DNA from: CAXMQZ01 sp963707075
GTDB lineage: Bacteria; Acidobacteriota; Thermoanaerobaculia; Multivoradales; JAHEKO01
Assembly: GCA_963707075.1 (NCBI GenBank)
Contig: CAVPOX010000006.1
Coordinates: 184,482 to 248,481, forward strand
Direction: 5' to 3'
Length of the DNA: 64,000 nt
In this document: piece after piece, positions 27,008-35,421 of the stretch
Layout: each line of letters begins with the position of its first letter
Position numbering within the stretch: position 1 is the stretch's first letter
Position numbers and translations under genes: made by a program
The notes under the pieces: model-generated
What the model saw: the letters and a program-made list of their open reading frames with translations, nothing else
Told to the model about the DNA's origin: nothing
Databases searched by the model: none

Positions 27008-28450
27008 ATGACCGACAGAGCTATGGAGTCGTCGAGAGTCCTGCTGCGCTTTGGGCTGGCCGGAGCCATCATGCTCCAGGGGGCTTGCGTCATTCCCGTC
27101 GTCAGTACCCCGGAGTATCCGAGCTCCTGGCCAGCGATGAAGGTCACACCGCCTGGCGAATGCGCGCAGGTTGCCGGCATCTACAGCAACTCGTCGCTGC
27201 AGGAGGGTGAGGAATCCGAACGACTCGGGTTGCTCAAGGTTCTCCTCGGGGAATTTGGCTACCCCGTTGCGTACCCCCAGTTTGTACAACTCGAACAACC
27301 CGACGACGGGACCCTGGTCATCACGGGCCTGGGCGAACGGGGCACCCTGATCCGCCAGGAGCTTTCCGTTGCGCGTGGGACACTGGAATGCGCCGACGAA
27401 GGCTTGCGAATCAAGGTTCCCTCAGAGGTGCATCCCTCGGATGGAGGAGGTTGGTCGCGGGTCTTCCTAAGCCAAAGCGCTGACGGCTCGCTCATCCTGA
27501 GAGAAGTGGACAACGAAATGCTGGGTGCACCGGGCATCGCAATTGTCAGTCACGTGCGGCGCTGGTACCGGTTTTCCGTCGAGTCGACTCCTGGTGCTCT
27601 ACCCGATGCGGCACCGTTTGCCGGAGATACCCCGGCTGAAGTCGCAGTGCTCGAATTGGCTCCGAGCTGCCTCAAAAGCCGTTGCCTGCAACGCGTCATC
27701 GAGTTGGACAGCCTCACGCTGGTCTACAACCATCGTTTCGACTCCGACCTCGACCCGATGCGACTCCCCGCGGGCCGTTTCCGCATCGACACCCGGTATC
27801 CGAGAGACTCGTCCTATTCGACCATGGAAGCGACACTCGTCGCGAAACATCACTATCTGTTGCGCAGCGAGAAATGCACGGGCAACCCTCTGCCAGTCGA
27901 GTGTCCGTATCCGACCGAGCGACGGTTGACCTGGCTCGAGGAACGCAGCACGGGGTCGATCGCCGGTGGCAGGACGTGGTGGACAGACATCACCTACCGG
28001 GAGCATCCTTCACCCATGGTGACCGATATTCCGGCGCGCCGGTTCTGGGCAGCGAATACGCCCTTGTCAGGTGAGGTCAACCTCAGGGATGAGATCTGCG
28101 ACGGGGTGTTGATCGACCGTGTGGTCGTCAAGAGCGACCGGGTGACCATCAACTCCAGTAGTCCGTCCGGTGAGACTCGCGCGGTGAAGTTCTCGGTGAA
28201 ACTGTTCTTCTACAACCGGGGCGACGGTCCCCGGTTTGTCACTCCCAGCATAGAGCTCGTTCAGGACAGCCGGAACCTTGTCGTCATGGAACACCCACGC
28301 AAGCGGATCGACAGGCAGAGCCTCGAGACGGTAACCCTCCGCTCAACGCCGGTGTACGAGGACGTCTTCGTGTCCCTGCCGAAGGCGGATCCCGAGCCGT
28401 TTCTGAGGGTTACTGTGAAAGTCGAGGATCAGGACGAAGCGAAACAGTAA
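27008..28450 (+). CDS. Large lipoprotein of unknown family, paralogue A
   Basis: A 480-aa protein with a lipoprotein leader ending in LQGAC (Cys27), then VIPVVSTPEYP. It is collinear over its whole length with the protein at 48252-49700. Shared blocks include GTLVITGL, RQELSVARGTLEC, IKVPSEVHPSDGGG, SRVFLS, SHVRRWYRF, TLVYNxRFD, CDGVLIDR and FYNRGDGPRFVTP. I do not recognise a known domain. The predicted place is an outer or inner membrane leaflet. A damaged SnoaL-like gene follows, as an intact one follows the paralogue. Confidence 0.7.
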   Translation: MTDRAMESSRVLLRFGLAGAIMLQGACVIPVVSTPEYPSSWPAMKVTPPGECAQVAGIYSNSSLQEGEESERLGLLKVLLGEFGYPVAYPQFVQLEQPDDGTLVITGLGERGTLIRQELSVARGTLECADEGLRIKVPSEVHPSDGGGWSRVFLSQSADGSLILREVDNEMLGAPGIAIVSHVRRWYRFSVESTPGALPDAAPFAGDTPAEVAVLELAPSCLKSRCLQRVIELDSLTLVYNHRFDSDLDPMRLPAGRFRIDTRYPRDSSYSTMEATLVAKHHYLLRSEKCTGNPLPVECPYPTERRLTWLEERSTGSIAGGRTWWTDITYREHPSPMVTDIPARRFWAANTPLSGEVNLRDEICDGVLIDRVVVKSDRVTINSSSPSGETRAVKFSVKLFFYNRGDGPRFVTPSIELVQDSRNLVVMEHPRKRIDRQSLETVTLRSTPVYEDVFVSLPKADPEPFLRVTVKVEDQDEAKQ

Positions 28451-28569
28451 CGCCTCGGGTGCGGGTGGCGAAGCTCGGACTGGGGACAAGGGGGCTCCAG
28501 ACGTTGCTGGTAGGCTGGGACCAGGAGATCGCACGAGAGCTCGCCGAAGCGCGAGAAGGAGGTACCGCC

Positions 28570-28904
28570 ATGCGTTTACCGAGCCGCACCGAGGAAGAGA
28601 ACAAGGCCATCGTTCGCGCGACGCACGCGGCGCTGGCGAAAGGTGATTTCGCGAGCTTCAAGGCGGCGATCGGGTCGCCTATGTGTCGACGATGACCGGG
28701 GTGCAGACAGGCCCGCTCGGCGACCTGCCGGCTACCGGCAAGGAGTTCACGTTGGTCAACCTGGTCATTCAGCGGTTGGAGGACGGCAAGATTGTTGAAA
28801 CCTGGGTGAGCTGGGACAACGTGGCGTTCCTGTCCCAACTGGGACTGATGCCGGAGCCGGGGTCGGTTGCGGGTGAGTCTCAGAGCCCTCCAGCCCCAAA
28901 GTAG
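28570..28904 (+). pseudogene. SnoaL-like (ester cyclase type) gene with a 151-nt internal deletion
   Basis: The first 38 codons (MRLPSRTEEENKAIVRATHA to KAAIG) match the intact gene at 50343. The sequence then jumps to RVAYVSTM, losing about 151 nt relative to the intact copy and shifting the frame; the short upper frame ends at 28695. The remaining part (TGVQTGPLGDLPATGKEFTL to SQLGLMPEPG) is well kept in the second frame. The deletion ends fall on a GGCGA(T/C)CGGG direct repeat visible in the intact gene. GGAGG before the ATG is preserved. Confidence 0.85.
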
Positions 28905-28933
28905 GTCTTCTGGCAGATTCCTGTCGTCCTCTG

Positions 28934-28961
28934 TTGGCGTTCTGGCCCGATGCGCTAGACT
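28934..28961 (+). promoter_or_regulatory. Promoter for the LamG gene
   Basis: TTGGCG and TAGACT are separated by 16 nt, with an AAGGAGG ribosome site further down before the ATG at 28985. Confidence 0.4.
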
Positions 28962-28984
28962 CCTGACAACAATAAGGAGGAAAC

Positions 28985-29782
28985 ATGGAATTACGACGTG
29001 GGCCCCTTGCGGCCTTCAAGCAGGGTTGCACTTTCCCGACGGAGCTTCTGTACCTTGTGGCTGCCTTGTTCGCTTGCCTGCCCATTCCCGCCGTAGCGGG
29101 AAATGGCGCCGGTCTGGAGCTCCACCTGGAGTTCGAGAACAATGTGTTCGATAGCTCAACGAATGGATTCGATGGACAGGCATTCGGCAATCTGCAGTAC
29201 GCACCGGGGGTGATCGGACAAGCAGCGTCCTTTGATGGAACCGACGATCAGGTTCTGTTCCCGTCGTTTCCAGACGCTCTGCTTGGACAGAACGATTTCA
29301 CGATCGCCTTCTGGTTCAGCATTCCCGTGGATCAGGGCTACTCAGTCCTGGGTAAGCGCCAGATTTGTGCGCGTGACCCGTTTCTCGATATTCGCACCGG
29401 CGGTACCAACCCGAATGTTTCTCTCGAGGTCAGCAGTCCGGCGCAGAACTATTTCCCGGGATCGGTCCCCAATCCGTCTGGCTGGCAACATGTGGTCTTC
29501 ACCCGTTCCGGGGCTGCCTATCAGACCTTCTTCAACGGACAGCTCCTGTCGGTCGGGACGACGACTGTGACGTTGGACCTGTCCAACACCGCCACCTTGG
29601 GTTTGAGCAACAGCCCGTGTATCAATGCCGATGGAACCAACATGCTGAAAGGGCAGATCGATGACCTGCGAATCTACAGCCGGGTACTGAGCGCCCCGGA
29701 AGTCGCCTCGTTGGTAGGGCTCGTGTTCGCCGACAATCTGGAATCCGGGGACACGGCCGCCTGGTCGCAAACCGTGCCGTAG
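28985..29782 (+). CDS. Secreted LamG/concanavalin-like protein with FESGD-type tail
   Basis: A 265-aa exported protein. A leader ending in PIPAVAG precedes one LamG-like jelly-roll domain: HLEFENNVFDSSTNGFDG, ASFDGTDDQVLF, NDFTIAFWFSIP, GWQHVVFTRSG, FFNGQ, and the closing KGQIDDLRIYSRVLSAPEV. The last residues, FADNLESGDTAAWSQTVP, form a short C-terminal tag that is also found, as FTDGFESGDTSAWS, at the end of the M12B protease remnant. AAGGAGG precedes the ATG. A fragment of a related gene lies at 47732. Likely a carbohydrate- or protein-binding surface protein. Confidence 0.75.
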   Translation: MELRRGPLAAFKQGCTFPTELLYLVAALFACLPIPAVAGNGAGLELHLEFENNVFDSSTNGFDGQAFGNLQYAPGVIGQAASFDGTDDQVLFPSFPDALLGQNDFTIAFWFSIPVDQGYSVLGKRQICARDPFLDIRTGGTNPNVSLEVSSPAQNYFPGSVPNPSGWQHVVFTRSGAAYQTFFNGQLLSVGTTTVTLDLSNTATLGLSNSPCINADGTNMLKGQIDDLRIYSRVLSAPEVASLVGLVFADNLESGDTAAWSQTVP

Positions 29783-29787
29783 CCCGT

Positions 29788-29832
29788 CCGGTCGCCTATG
29801 TGTCCACGATGACCGGGGTGCAGACCGGGCCG
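29788..29832 (+). pseudogene. Short fragment of the SnoaL-like gene
   Basis: About 45 nt encode RVAYVSTMTGVQTGP in line with the intact gene at 50343. It starts a few bases after the LamG stop and ends just before the stop of the convergent GH18-like gene, as if deletions removed the rest. Confidence 0.7.
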
Positions 29833-29840
29833 GCTCCCGT

Positions 29841-31115
29841 CTATTCCTGCCGCAGTGGCGCCATGGGGATGGCAAGATCGTAGAAGCTCGCCGCCACGCC
29901 CATGCCACCCTCACAGGTGGCGGGCGGTGTCGTGCAGACCGAGCGCGTCCCCGAGCACTCGGCGGCCCAGAACATCCAGCCGAGCATGCCGTGGCTGGTT
30001 CCCGCGCCGTTGGGCAGCACCGTCTGCACGAACTCTCCGGTCTGGCTGGGGTGCTGCAACGACCTGCTGAAATCCACACACTGGGGCACCGGCTTCCTGC
30101 CGGTCAACCACATACTGCCGGTGAACCTGGCTGGCGCCAGGGGCGGGATCGGCGGGTCGTATTGCGGCTTGCCATCCACGTGCTCCTGCCAGTTGGCGAT
30201 GGTCTTGGCCGCGTCCTCCTCCCGCGGGGTCACCATGGCGTTGGCGTAGTCGAGCACCGGATCGGAGGTGTTCAGCCAGTCCCGCGTGGCGCGCTCCGTC
30301 AGGGCGATCAGCCAGCGGTCGCCGGCAGCCAGGTCGATGGTCAGCCGTGCCGCGTGATTGCTGCCGGTCGCATCGTAGGGATGGACGGAACGATAGGCAT
30401 CGATGAAGCTTTGCAGGCCGTCGAGATCGGGATTCCGGTTCTCCTCGTAGTCGATCTCGATGCCGACTCCCAGAGCCCCGGCGACCGCCGCCGCGTTGTA
30501 GCCCAGTTGCATGGGGTCGGTCGCCAGCGCCTCGTTCCAGGCCTCCGTGTAGGTGATGCCGCCGATCGACAGCATGACGCGGATTCCCTGATTCTTGAAG
30601 TAGTTCACCACGTCCGGGGTCATCCCGATCGGCAGGCCATCGATCGTCCGCTCGTCGTTCGTCCCCTCGAGCAGCCGCAGGGGATGGACGAAGCTCAGTA
30701 CCACCAGGTTGACGCTCGGCCGTCCGTCGCCGCGGTCGATGAGCCAGCGGTTCTTCTGGTCGAACTCCACCATGTCGCGCACGCTCGCCCAGGTGCAGTA
30801 GTCGTTGCCGCAGTGCCAGGCGCCGAAGATGGATATCGGTTGCGGATCCACCGTGCCGCCTCCACCACCACCCGGATCGCCACCCGGATCGTCACAATCG
30901 CCGAGGTAGGTCCAGGGATAGCCGCGGTCGGGCACGTCGCGCTTGGTCGCTTCCTCGCTGACATAGGCGACGTCCTGGTACTGCACTTCGGTGTCTGCCA
31001 GGTAATAGCTCTGGCGCTTCCACTCGGGCAGCCCGCTGCAGTCGTAGGCCTGAGCGTTGCCTGAAAAGAGCGCCGCCCCGAGCGCGGCGACCCCAACGAT
31101 GGTGCGTAGCTTCAT
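29841..31115 (-). CDS. Secreted GH18-like (chitinase-fold) protein, copy A
   Basis: A 424-aa exported protein, nearly identical in layout to 43061-44335. A signal peptide ending in GNAQA is followed by a chitin-binding-like start (YDCSGLPEWKRQSYYLA), a Gly/Asp/Pro linker and a GH18-type barrel. VMLSIGG corresponds to the S-x-G-G strand. GIEIDYEEN corresponds to the catalytic strand, where the D-x-x-D-x-D-x-E pattern keeps the final D-x-E but has V and E at the first two positions. MLGWMFWAAE matches the last strand. The ATG at 31115 follows GAGGAGG. The altered motif leaves enzymatic activity uncertain. Confidence 0.75.
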   Translation of the reverse strand: MKLRTIVGVAALGAALFSGNAQAYDCSGLPEWKRQSYYLADTEVQYQDVAYVSEEATKRDVPDRGYPWTYLGDCDDPGGDPGGGGGGTVDPQPISIFGAWHCGNDYCTWASVRDMVEFDQKNRWLIDRGDGRPSVNLVVLSFVHPLRLLEGTNDERTIDGLPIGMTPDVVNYFKNQGIRVMLSIGGITYTEAWNEALATDPMQLGYNAAAVAGALGVGIEIDYEENRNPDLDGLQSFIDAYRSVHPYDATGSNHAARLTIDLAAGDRWLIALTERATRDWLNTSDPVLDYANAMVTPREEDAAKTIANWQEHVDGKPQYDPPIPPLAPARFTGSMWLTGRKPVPQCVDFSRSLQHPSQTGEFVQTVLPNGAGTSHGMLGWMFWAAECSGTRSVCTTPPATCEGGMGVAASFYDLAIPMAPLRQE

Positions 31116-31212
31116 GGCGGATCCTCCTCTTCGCCTATTGTCGATCTGCAAGCGCCGCAGCGCAAGCCTATTCGGGAGACTGCTGGTAGCGTAGAGCTCA
31201 GAATCTGTAAGA

Positions 31213-31569
31213 GTGATCGCTCGAGCTCGAAGAGGAGGTACCGAAATCTGCCAGGCGATGCCGCCAGGGTTGCAGGAGCTCCACGGCACCGGGCAGTTCT
31301 TCGCCTTTCTCGCGGAGTGGGTGGCCGCGGTGCCGGGTTACACCGACACCTTGAGCCAGATGATGGCCGACGGCGATCGGGTCGCCTACGTGTCGACAAT
31401 GACCGGCGTGCAGACCGGGCCGTTGGGCGACCTGCCGGCGACCGGCAAGGAGTTCACCCTGGTCAATATCATCATCCAGCGTTTGGAGAACGGCAAGATC
31501 GTCGAGACCTGGGTGAGCTGGGACAATGTGGCCTTCCTCTCCCAACTCGGCCTGATGCCTGAAGCCTGA
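31213..31569 (+). pseudogene. SnoaL-like gene lacking its 5' end
   Basis: From about 31245 the frame matches the intact gene at 50343 (CQAMPPGLQELHGT to QLGLMPE) to the natural stop. Roughly 120 nt are missing, including the start codon and first helix. The upstream GCTGGTAG promoter-like element and the GGAGGTACCG ribosome site are still present, so the deletion joins the ribosome site to mid-gene. A GTG at 31213 could in principle start translation. The stop codon abuts the mazF stop. Confidence 0.8.
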
Positions 31570-31926
31570 CTATTCCAGGCCCGAGCCAGCAGACAGCCGT
31601 GGTTCCTGACCGGCCTCGAACCCGAGGGCGAAGAGAAGGGCCTCTTTGACTTCCGCCAGGCGTCCGGAGTCGAGGGTCGTCAACAGCGCTCCGACTCGGG
31701 CTTTCGAAACGGTCTGAAGGTGATCCAGATTGATGGCGCAGTCGCGCGGCATACCGTCGGCTGATGTCAGCACCACCTCGGTAGGAATCTCACGAATCGT
31801 CGTGGTGATCGGTGCGACCGTCACCTCGCCCAGGAATTCCAGAGCCGAATCCCGGGTCAGAATCAGGACGGGTCGTTTCTTGTCGGGGCGGTTGAACTGG
31901 TACCAGCGAACCTCGCCGTGAGCCAT
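31570..31926 (-). CDS. mazF: MazF/PemK-type mRNA interferase toxin
   Basis: A 118-aa toxin expected to cleave mRNA. Family features are GEVRWYQFNRPDKKRPVLIL near the start, with the RPVL strand, then VAPITTTIREIPTEV, the NLDHLQTVSK segment and a C-terminal helix. The ATG at 31926 shares one base with the TGA of the antitoxin gene (TGATG), the usual coupling in such pairs. It is convergent with, and directly abuts, the truncated SnoaL-like gene. Confidence 0.88.
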   Translation of the reverse strand: MAHGEVRWYQFNRPDKKRPVLILTRDSALEFLGEVTVAPITTTIREIPTEVVLTSADGMPRDCAINLDHLQTVSKARVGALLTTLDSGRLAEVKEALLFALGFEAGQEPRLSAGSGLE

Positions 31927-32156
31927 CAATCTGGCCAGACCTGCTCCTCCTCCCAGTCCTCGATATCGGTGGGGTCGACCGGGTGTGCTTCGTAACCCTT
32001 GCGGTGCTGCTTCTCGAGCTCTTGAACCTGCCGGCGAGCCAGTGCTGCTCGCAGCGCTTGACGAGTGAACGCAGAGCGGGAGGTCCCCAATTCCTTGACG
32101 GCCTTGTCGACTTGATCAACCAATGGCTCATCCAGTGTCAGCTGAACTGTCTTCAC
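31926..32156 (-). CDS. Ribbon-helix-helix antitoxin of the MazEF-type pair
   Basis: A 76-aa protein: N-terminal ribbon KTVQLTLDEPLVDQVDKAV, helix pair around GTSRSAFTRQALRAALARR, then an acidic tail (DIEDWEEEQVWPD) suited to neutralise the toxin. The start is the GTG at 32156; an upstream in-frame GTG at 32189 lies inside the promoter. The predicted transcription start coincides with this GTG, so the mRNA is probably leaderless. Expected to repress its own operon. Confidence 0.82.
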   Translation of the reverse strand: MKTVQLTLDEPLVDQVDKAVKELGTSRSAFTRQALRAALARRQVQELEKQHRKGYEAHPVDPTDIEDWEEEQVWPD

Positions 32157-32162
32157 ACTACA

Positions 32163-32197
32163 ATTATAGCTAATTAGAATAGCTATCACAATAGCTA
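32163..32197 (-). promoter_or_regulatory. Promoter and triple TAGCTA operator of the mazEF-type operon
   Basis: On the minus strand TTGTGA (32191-32186) and TATAAT (32168-32163) are 17 nt apart, and the GTG start codon lies 6 nt after the hexamer. Three copies of palindromic TAGCTA (32167-32172, 32180-32185, 32192-32197), spaced 13 and 12 nt, overlap this promoter. Short sites at roughly one-turn spacing are what ribbon-helix-helix antitoxins bind. Confidence 0.65.
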
Positions 32198-32461
32198 CAA
32201 CTACACCCTCATGATCTGACTCACGCCATGGTGCTTGGACTCACGACTGTTGAGTACTCTGACTTCGGCCGAGCGTTACAACGGCTTTCACCGCGAGCTC
32301 TGGTCAGGCAGTAGGAGAACGGGTTGTCGGGGCCCAGCTGTCAGCCGACAGGTCCGCACGCCCGCGATGGACCCTGGACGAACTCGAGACCCGAACGTGG
32401 CAAAGACTGTAGAATGCTCGGCACTTCTCCGTCCAACGGTTCGAAGCAACACCGACACAGG
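32198..32461. other. Intergenic DNA upstream of the kinase remnant
   Basis: No gene recognised. A TAGAAT hexamer at 32410-32415 resembles the kinase promoters at 1032 and 9070 but now stands before a remnant. A small dyad CTGTC-AGCC-GACAG lies near 32340. Confidence 0.35.
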
Positions 32462-32545
32462 GTCGGCAAGACTTTTTCGCGGCGCAAGATCACCGCCGAG
32501 CTGGGGCGCGAAGTGACCATCAAGGTTCCAGATATTCGATTGACG
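32462..32545 (+). pseudogene. Kinase N-terminal remnant with a 48-nt deletion
   Basis: The sequence encodes GKTFSRRKITAELG followed directly by REVTIKVPD. The kinase start at 32576 has the same blocks but with 16 residues between them, covering the glycine-rich loop. In that intact gene the missing segment is bounded by two AAGCTCGG direct repeats, suggesting slippage or recombination. The remnant lies 30 nt upstream of the intact kinase. Confidence 0.7.
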
Positions 32546-32575
32546 CACAATTTCCAAGCCTCGAGGAGATGACGA

Positions 32576-35275
32576 ATGATCGGTGAGACTCTGGCTCATT
32601 TCAAGATTACTGCCAAGCTCGGCGAAGGCGGCATGGGCGAGGTCTACCGCGCCGAAGACACCAAGCTCGGCCGACAAGTTGCGATCAAGGTGCTGCCGGA
32701 TCTCTTCGCCCAGGATGCCGAGCGGATGGCTCGCTTCAGTCGCGAGGCCCAGGTGCTGGCCTCACTGAATCATCCCAACATCGCTGCGATCTATCAGGTC
32801 GAGCACGAAGGCGACCACAACTTCCTGGTCATGGAGCTGGTAGAGGGCGAAACGCTCGCCGAGAGGATCAAGCGGGGGCGGATCCCCCTCGATGAGGCGA
32901 TGTCCATCGCCCTGCAGATCGCCGAGGCCCTGGAAGCGGCCCACGACCGGGGCATCGTGCATCGGGATCTCAAACCGGCGAACATCAACTTCACCGAAAC
33001 TGGCAAGATCAAGGTCCTCGACTTCGGGCTGGCGAAAGCTCTCGAATCGGGGGCTGGAGCCGACTCGAGTCCCAGCCACCCTTCACTCTCGCTCTCGCCG
33101 ACCCTGACCGCGCAGATGAACACTGGAGCCGGGGTGTTGCTGGGCACCGCCGCCTATATGAGCCCTGAACAGGCTCGCGGCGAAGCCGCCGACCGTCGAG
33201 CCGATATCTGGGCCTTTGGTGCCGTCGTCATGGAGATGCTGACCGGGCAGACCGTTTACGCCGGCAAGACCATCTCCGATACGCTGGCGGGAATCCTGGC
33301 CCGCGAACCCGAATGGGAGGCGCTACCCGCCGATGTGCCGCCGGTCGTTCGCAACCTGCTCGACCGCTGCCTCCAGAAGGACATCAGCGACCGCCTCCAG
33401 GCCGTCGGCGAAGCTCGAATCACCATCGCCGGCTACCTCGCCGATCCCGAGGCTGCCAGGGCCCAGGGTGCTGCGGTCGCATACGCTCCCCAACCAGCCT
33501 GGCGGCGCGTGCTGCCCTGGGCGGTCGCTGCCGCAGCCATCGTCACCGCCGCAGCCATGGCCCTCTGGCCCAAGACCTCCGCACCTCCACCGCCGACGAC
33601 AAGGGCCTACATTCCGGCTCCGGCTGGGGGAGAGTTCAATCTGGGCTCGGACTACCCGGCCCCAGTAGCGGTATCCCCGGATGGTCGCACGCTGGCCTTC
33701 GGAATCCGCGGTGAAGATGGCGTAGAGCGGCTCTGGATCCGCGACCTCGACGATCTCGATGCCAGGCCCTTGACCGGGACCGAAGGCGCAATATACCCGT
33801 TCTGGTCCCCCGACAGTCGGCACATAGCCTTCTTCGCCGGTGGCAAGCTGAAGAAGATCGAAGCGAGCGGTGGACCGGCCATGACTCTGTGCGAGGCTCC
33901 CAACGGCAAAGGGGGCACCTGGAACGAAGCTGGCAGCATCGTCTTCGCACCGAGCCACAACACTCCTGTGCACAAGGTCAGCGCGGCAGGAGGAGAGTCG
34001 GTTGCGCTCACCGAGTTCGATGCCAAGCTTGCAGAGGACAGTCACCGCCATCCACGCTTCCTGCCCGATGGCGACCACTTCCTCTTCGTGGCCCGCACCG
34101 GGGGCGGCGGAGCTGGATCGAACAGTCGCATCAAGATCGGCTCGCTGGCGGGCGAGGTCAGTGAGCTGATGCCGGCGACCTCCAACGTCGAGTATGCCGC
34201 GGGACATCTCCTCTACGTCTTCGATCAGACGCTGATGGCCCGCCCCTTCGATGCCGAGGCTCGACAGATCACCGGCGATGCCTTTCCGCTCGCCGAGAAC
34301 ATCTATGTCGACATGGGAGCGGTTCTCGGCTCGTTTTCCGTCAGCGACCACGGGACCCTGGCCTACCAGATGGGCTCTGCCCGTGAGTCCGTCGAGGCGA
34401 CTCTGCAATGGAGGTCCCGATCGGGCGAGATCCTCGCAGAGATCGGCTCTCCCGACGCCTATGTCGAGGTACAGCTCTCACCCGTGGGTCGTCAGGCCGT
34501 CGTGGCCAAAAGTGACATCGCAGGTGGCTTCAACAATCTCTGGCTACTCGATCTCGATCGCGAGTTAGAGACGCGCTTCACTTTCGAAACCGGGACAGAC
34601 TACTTTGTCGCCTGGTCCCCTGATGGAGAGACGATCGCCTTCAGCTCCAACCGGACAGGTTCGTTCCAGCTCTACTCGAAATCCGTCAGCGGCGGTGGCG
34701 ACGCGCAGCTCCTGCGCGAACAGGAAGGCACGAGCTATCCCTCCAGCTGGAGCCCCGACGGCCGTTACCTGGTCTACCAGGCCAACACCGGTGAGGGCGA
34801 AGACATGTTCGCCTGGGATCTCCAGGGTGAGGGCGAGCCCATCCCTCTCCAGCCTACGAAATTCAACGATACCGTCCCGATGGTCTCCCCGGACGGCAGG
34901 TGGCTGGCCTGGGCGGGAGACGATTCCGGGCAGTGGGAGATCTATGTCACCGCCTTCCCCGGTGGCGGACGCAAATGGCAGATCTCCGACGGTGGCGACT
35001 GGCCCCGCTGGAAACGTGATGGCAGCGAGATTTTCTATCTGACCGCTGCAGGCACAGTGATGGCTACCCAGGTCGACGGCTCGGGTGACACCTTCCGGGT
35101 CGGTGCCACCGAGGAACTCTTCGAGCTCGGCCCCTACAACGACGGCTTCGACTACGATGTGACCGCCGACGGTCAGCGATTCCTGGTTATCAAGCAGGCC
35201 GAGCAGAACGAGCAAAGAAACCAACAGCCCATGGCCCTTGTTCTCAACTGGCAGAACGATCTCCGGAAGCCATGA
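32576..35275 (+). CDS. Transmembrane Ser/Thr kinase with TolB-like propeller
   Basis: An apparently intact 899-aa receptor-type kinase. Kinase domain residues 1-275: GEGGMG near 16-21, Lys38, HRD at 129-131, DFG at 149-151, AAYMSPEQARG. One membrane segment lies near 313-333 (VLPWAVAAAAIVTAAAMAL). The extracytoplasmic half is a propeller with repeated WSPDGxxIAF-type strands and ends in LNWQNDL. The ATG follows a GAGGAGATGA site. Its stop overlaps the ATG of another truncated kinase copy. Confidence 0.88.
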   Translation: MIGETLAHFKITAKLGEGGMGEVYRAEDTKLGRQVAIKVLPDLFAQDAERMARFSREAQVLASLNHPNIAAIYQVEHEGDHNFLVMELVEGETLAERIKRGRIPLDEAMSIALQIAEALEAAHDRGIVHRDLKPANINFTETGKIKVLDFGLAKALESGAGADSSPSHPSLSLSPTLTAQMNTGAGVLLGTAAYMSPEQARGEAADRRADIWAFGAVVMEMLTGQTVYAGKTISDTLAGILAREPEWEALPADVPPVVRNLLDRCLQKDISDRLQAVGEARITIAGYLADPEAARAQGAAVAYAPQPAWRRVLPWAVAAAAIVTAAAMALWPKTSAPPPPTTRAYIPAPAGGEFNLGSDYPAPVAVSPDGRTLAFGIRGEDGVERLWIRDLDDLDARPLTGTEGAIYPFWSPDSRHIAFFAGGKLKKIEASGGPAMTLCEAPNGKGGTWNEAGSIVFAPSHNTPVHKVSAAGGESVALTEFDAKLAEDSHRHPRFLPDGDHFLFVARTGGGGAGSNSRIKIGSLAGEVSELMPATSNVEYAAGHLLYVFDQTLMARPFDAEARQITGDAFPLAENIYVDMGAVLGSFSVSDHGTLAYQMGSARESVEATLQWRSRSGEILAEIGSPDAYVEVQLSPVGRQAVVAKSDIAGGFNNLWLLDLDRELETRFTFETGTDYFVAWSPDGETIAFSSNRTGSFQLYSKSVSGGGDAQLLREQEGTSYPSSWSPDGRYLVYQANTGEGEDMFAWDLQGEGEPIPLQPTKFNDTVPMVSPDGRWLAWAGDDSGQWEIYVTAFPGGGRKWQISDGGDWPRWKRDGSEIFYLTAAGTVMATQVDGSGDTFRVGATEELFELGPYNDGFDYDVTADGQRFLVIKQAEQNEQRNQQPMALVLNWQNDLRKP

Positions 35276-35421
35276 TCGGCACGACCCTCTTGCATTTCAA
35301 GATCACCGCCAAGCTGGGTGAAGGCGGCATGGGGGCTGTTTACCGGGCCGGGGGCACCTATCTGTGGCGGCAGGCCCGGCACCATCAGCCCTCCTACAGA
35401 GTGGTCGGATCTGCGAGATAG
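35272..35421 (+). pseudogene. Truncated kinase, first 27 codons only
   Basis: ATG at 35272 overlaps the TGA of the preceding kinase (ATGA). The frame reads MIGTTLLHFKITAKLGEGGM and GAVYRAG, then leaves kinase homology and stops at 35421 inside the 3' end of the convergent CPBP gene. It is the head of a second kinase in a tandem pair, cut where the CPBP segment begins. Confidence 0.8.

Noticed and set aside
29841..31115. Calling the GH18-like proteins active chitinases
   Set aside because: Two of the conserved catalytic-strand aspartates are replaced, so only the fold is claimed.
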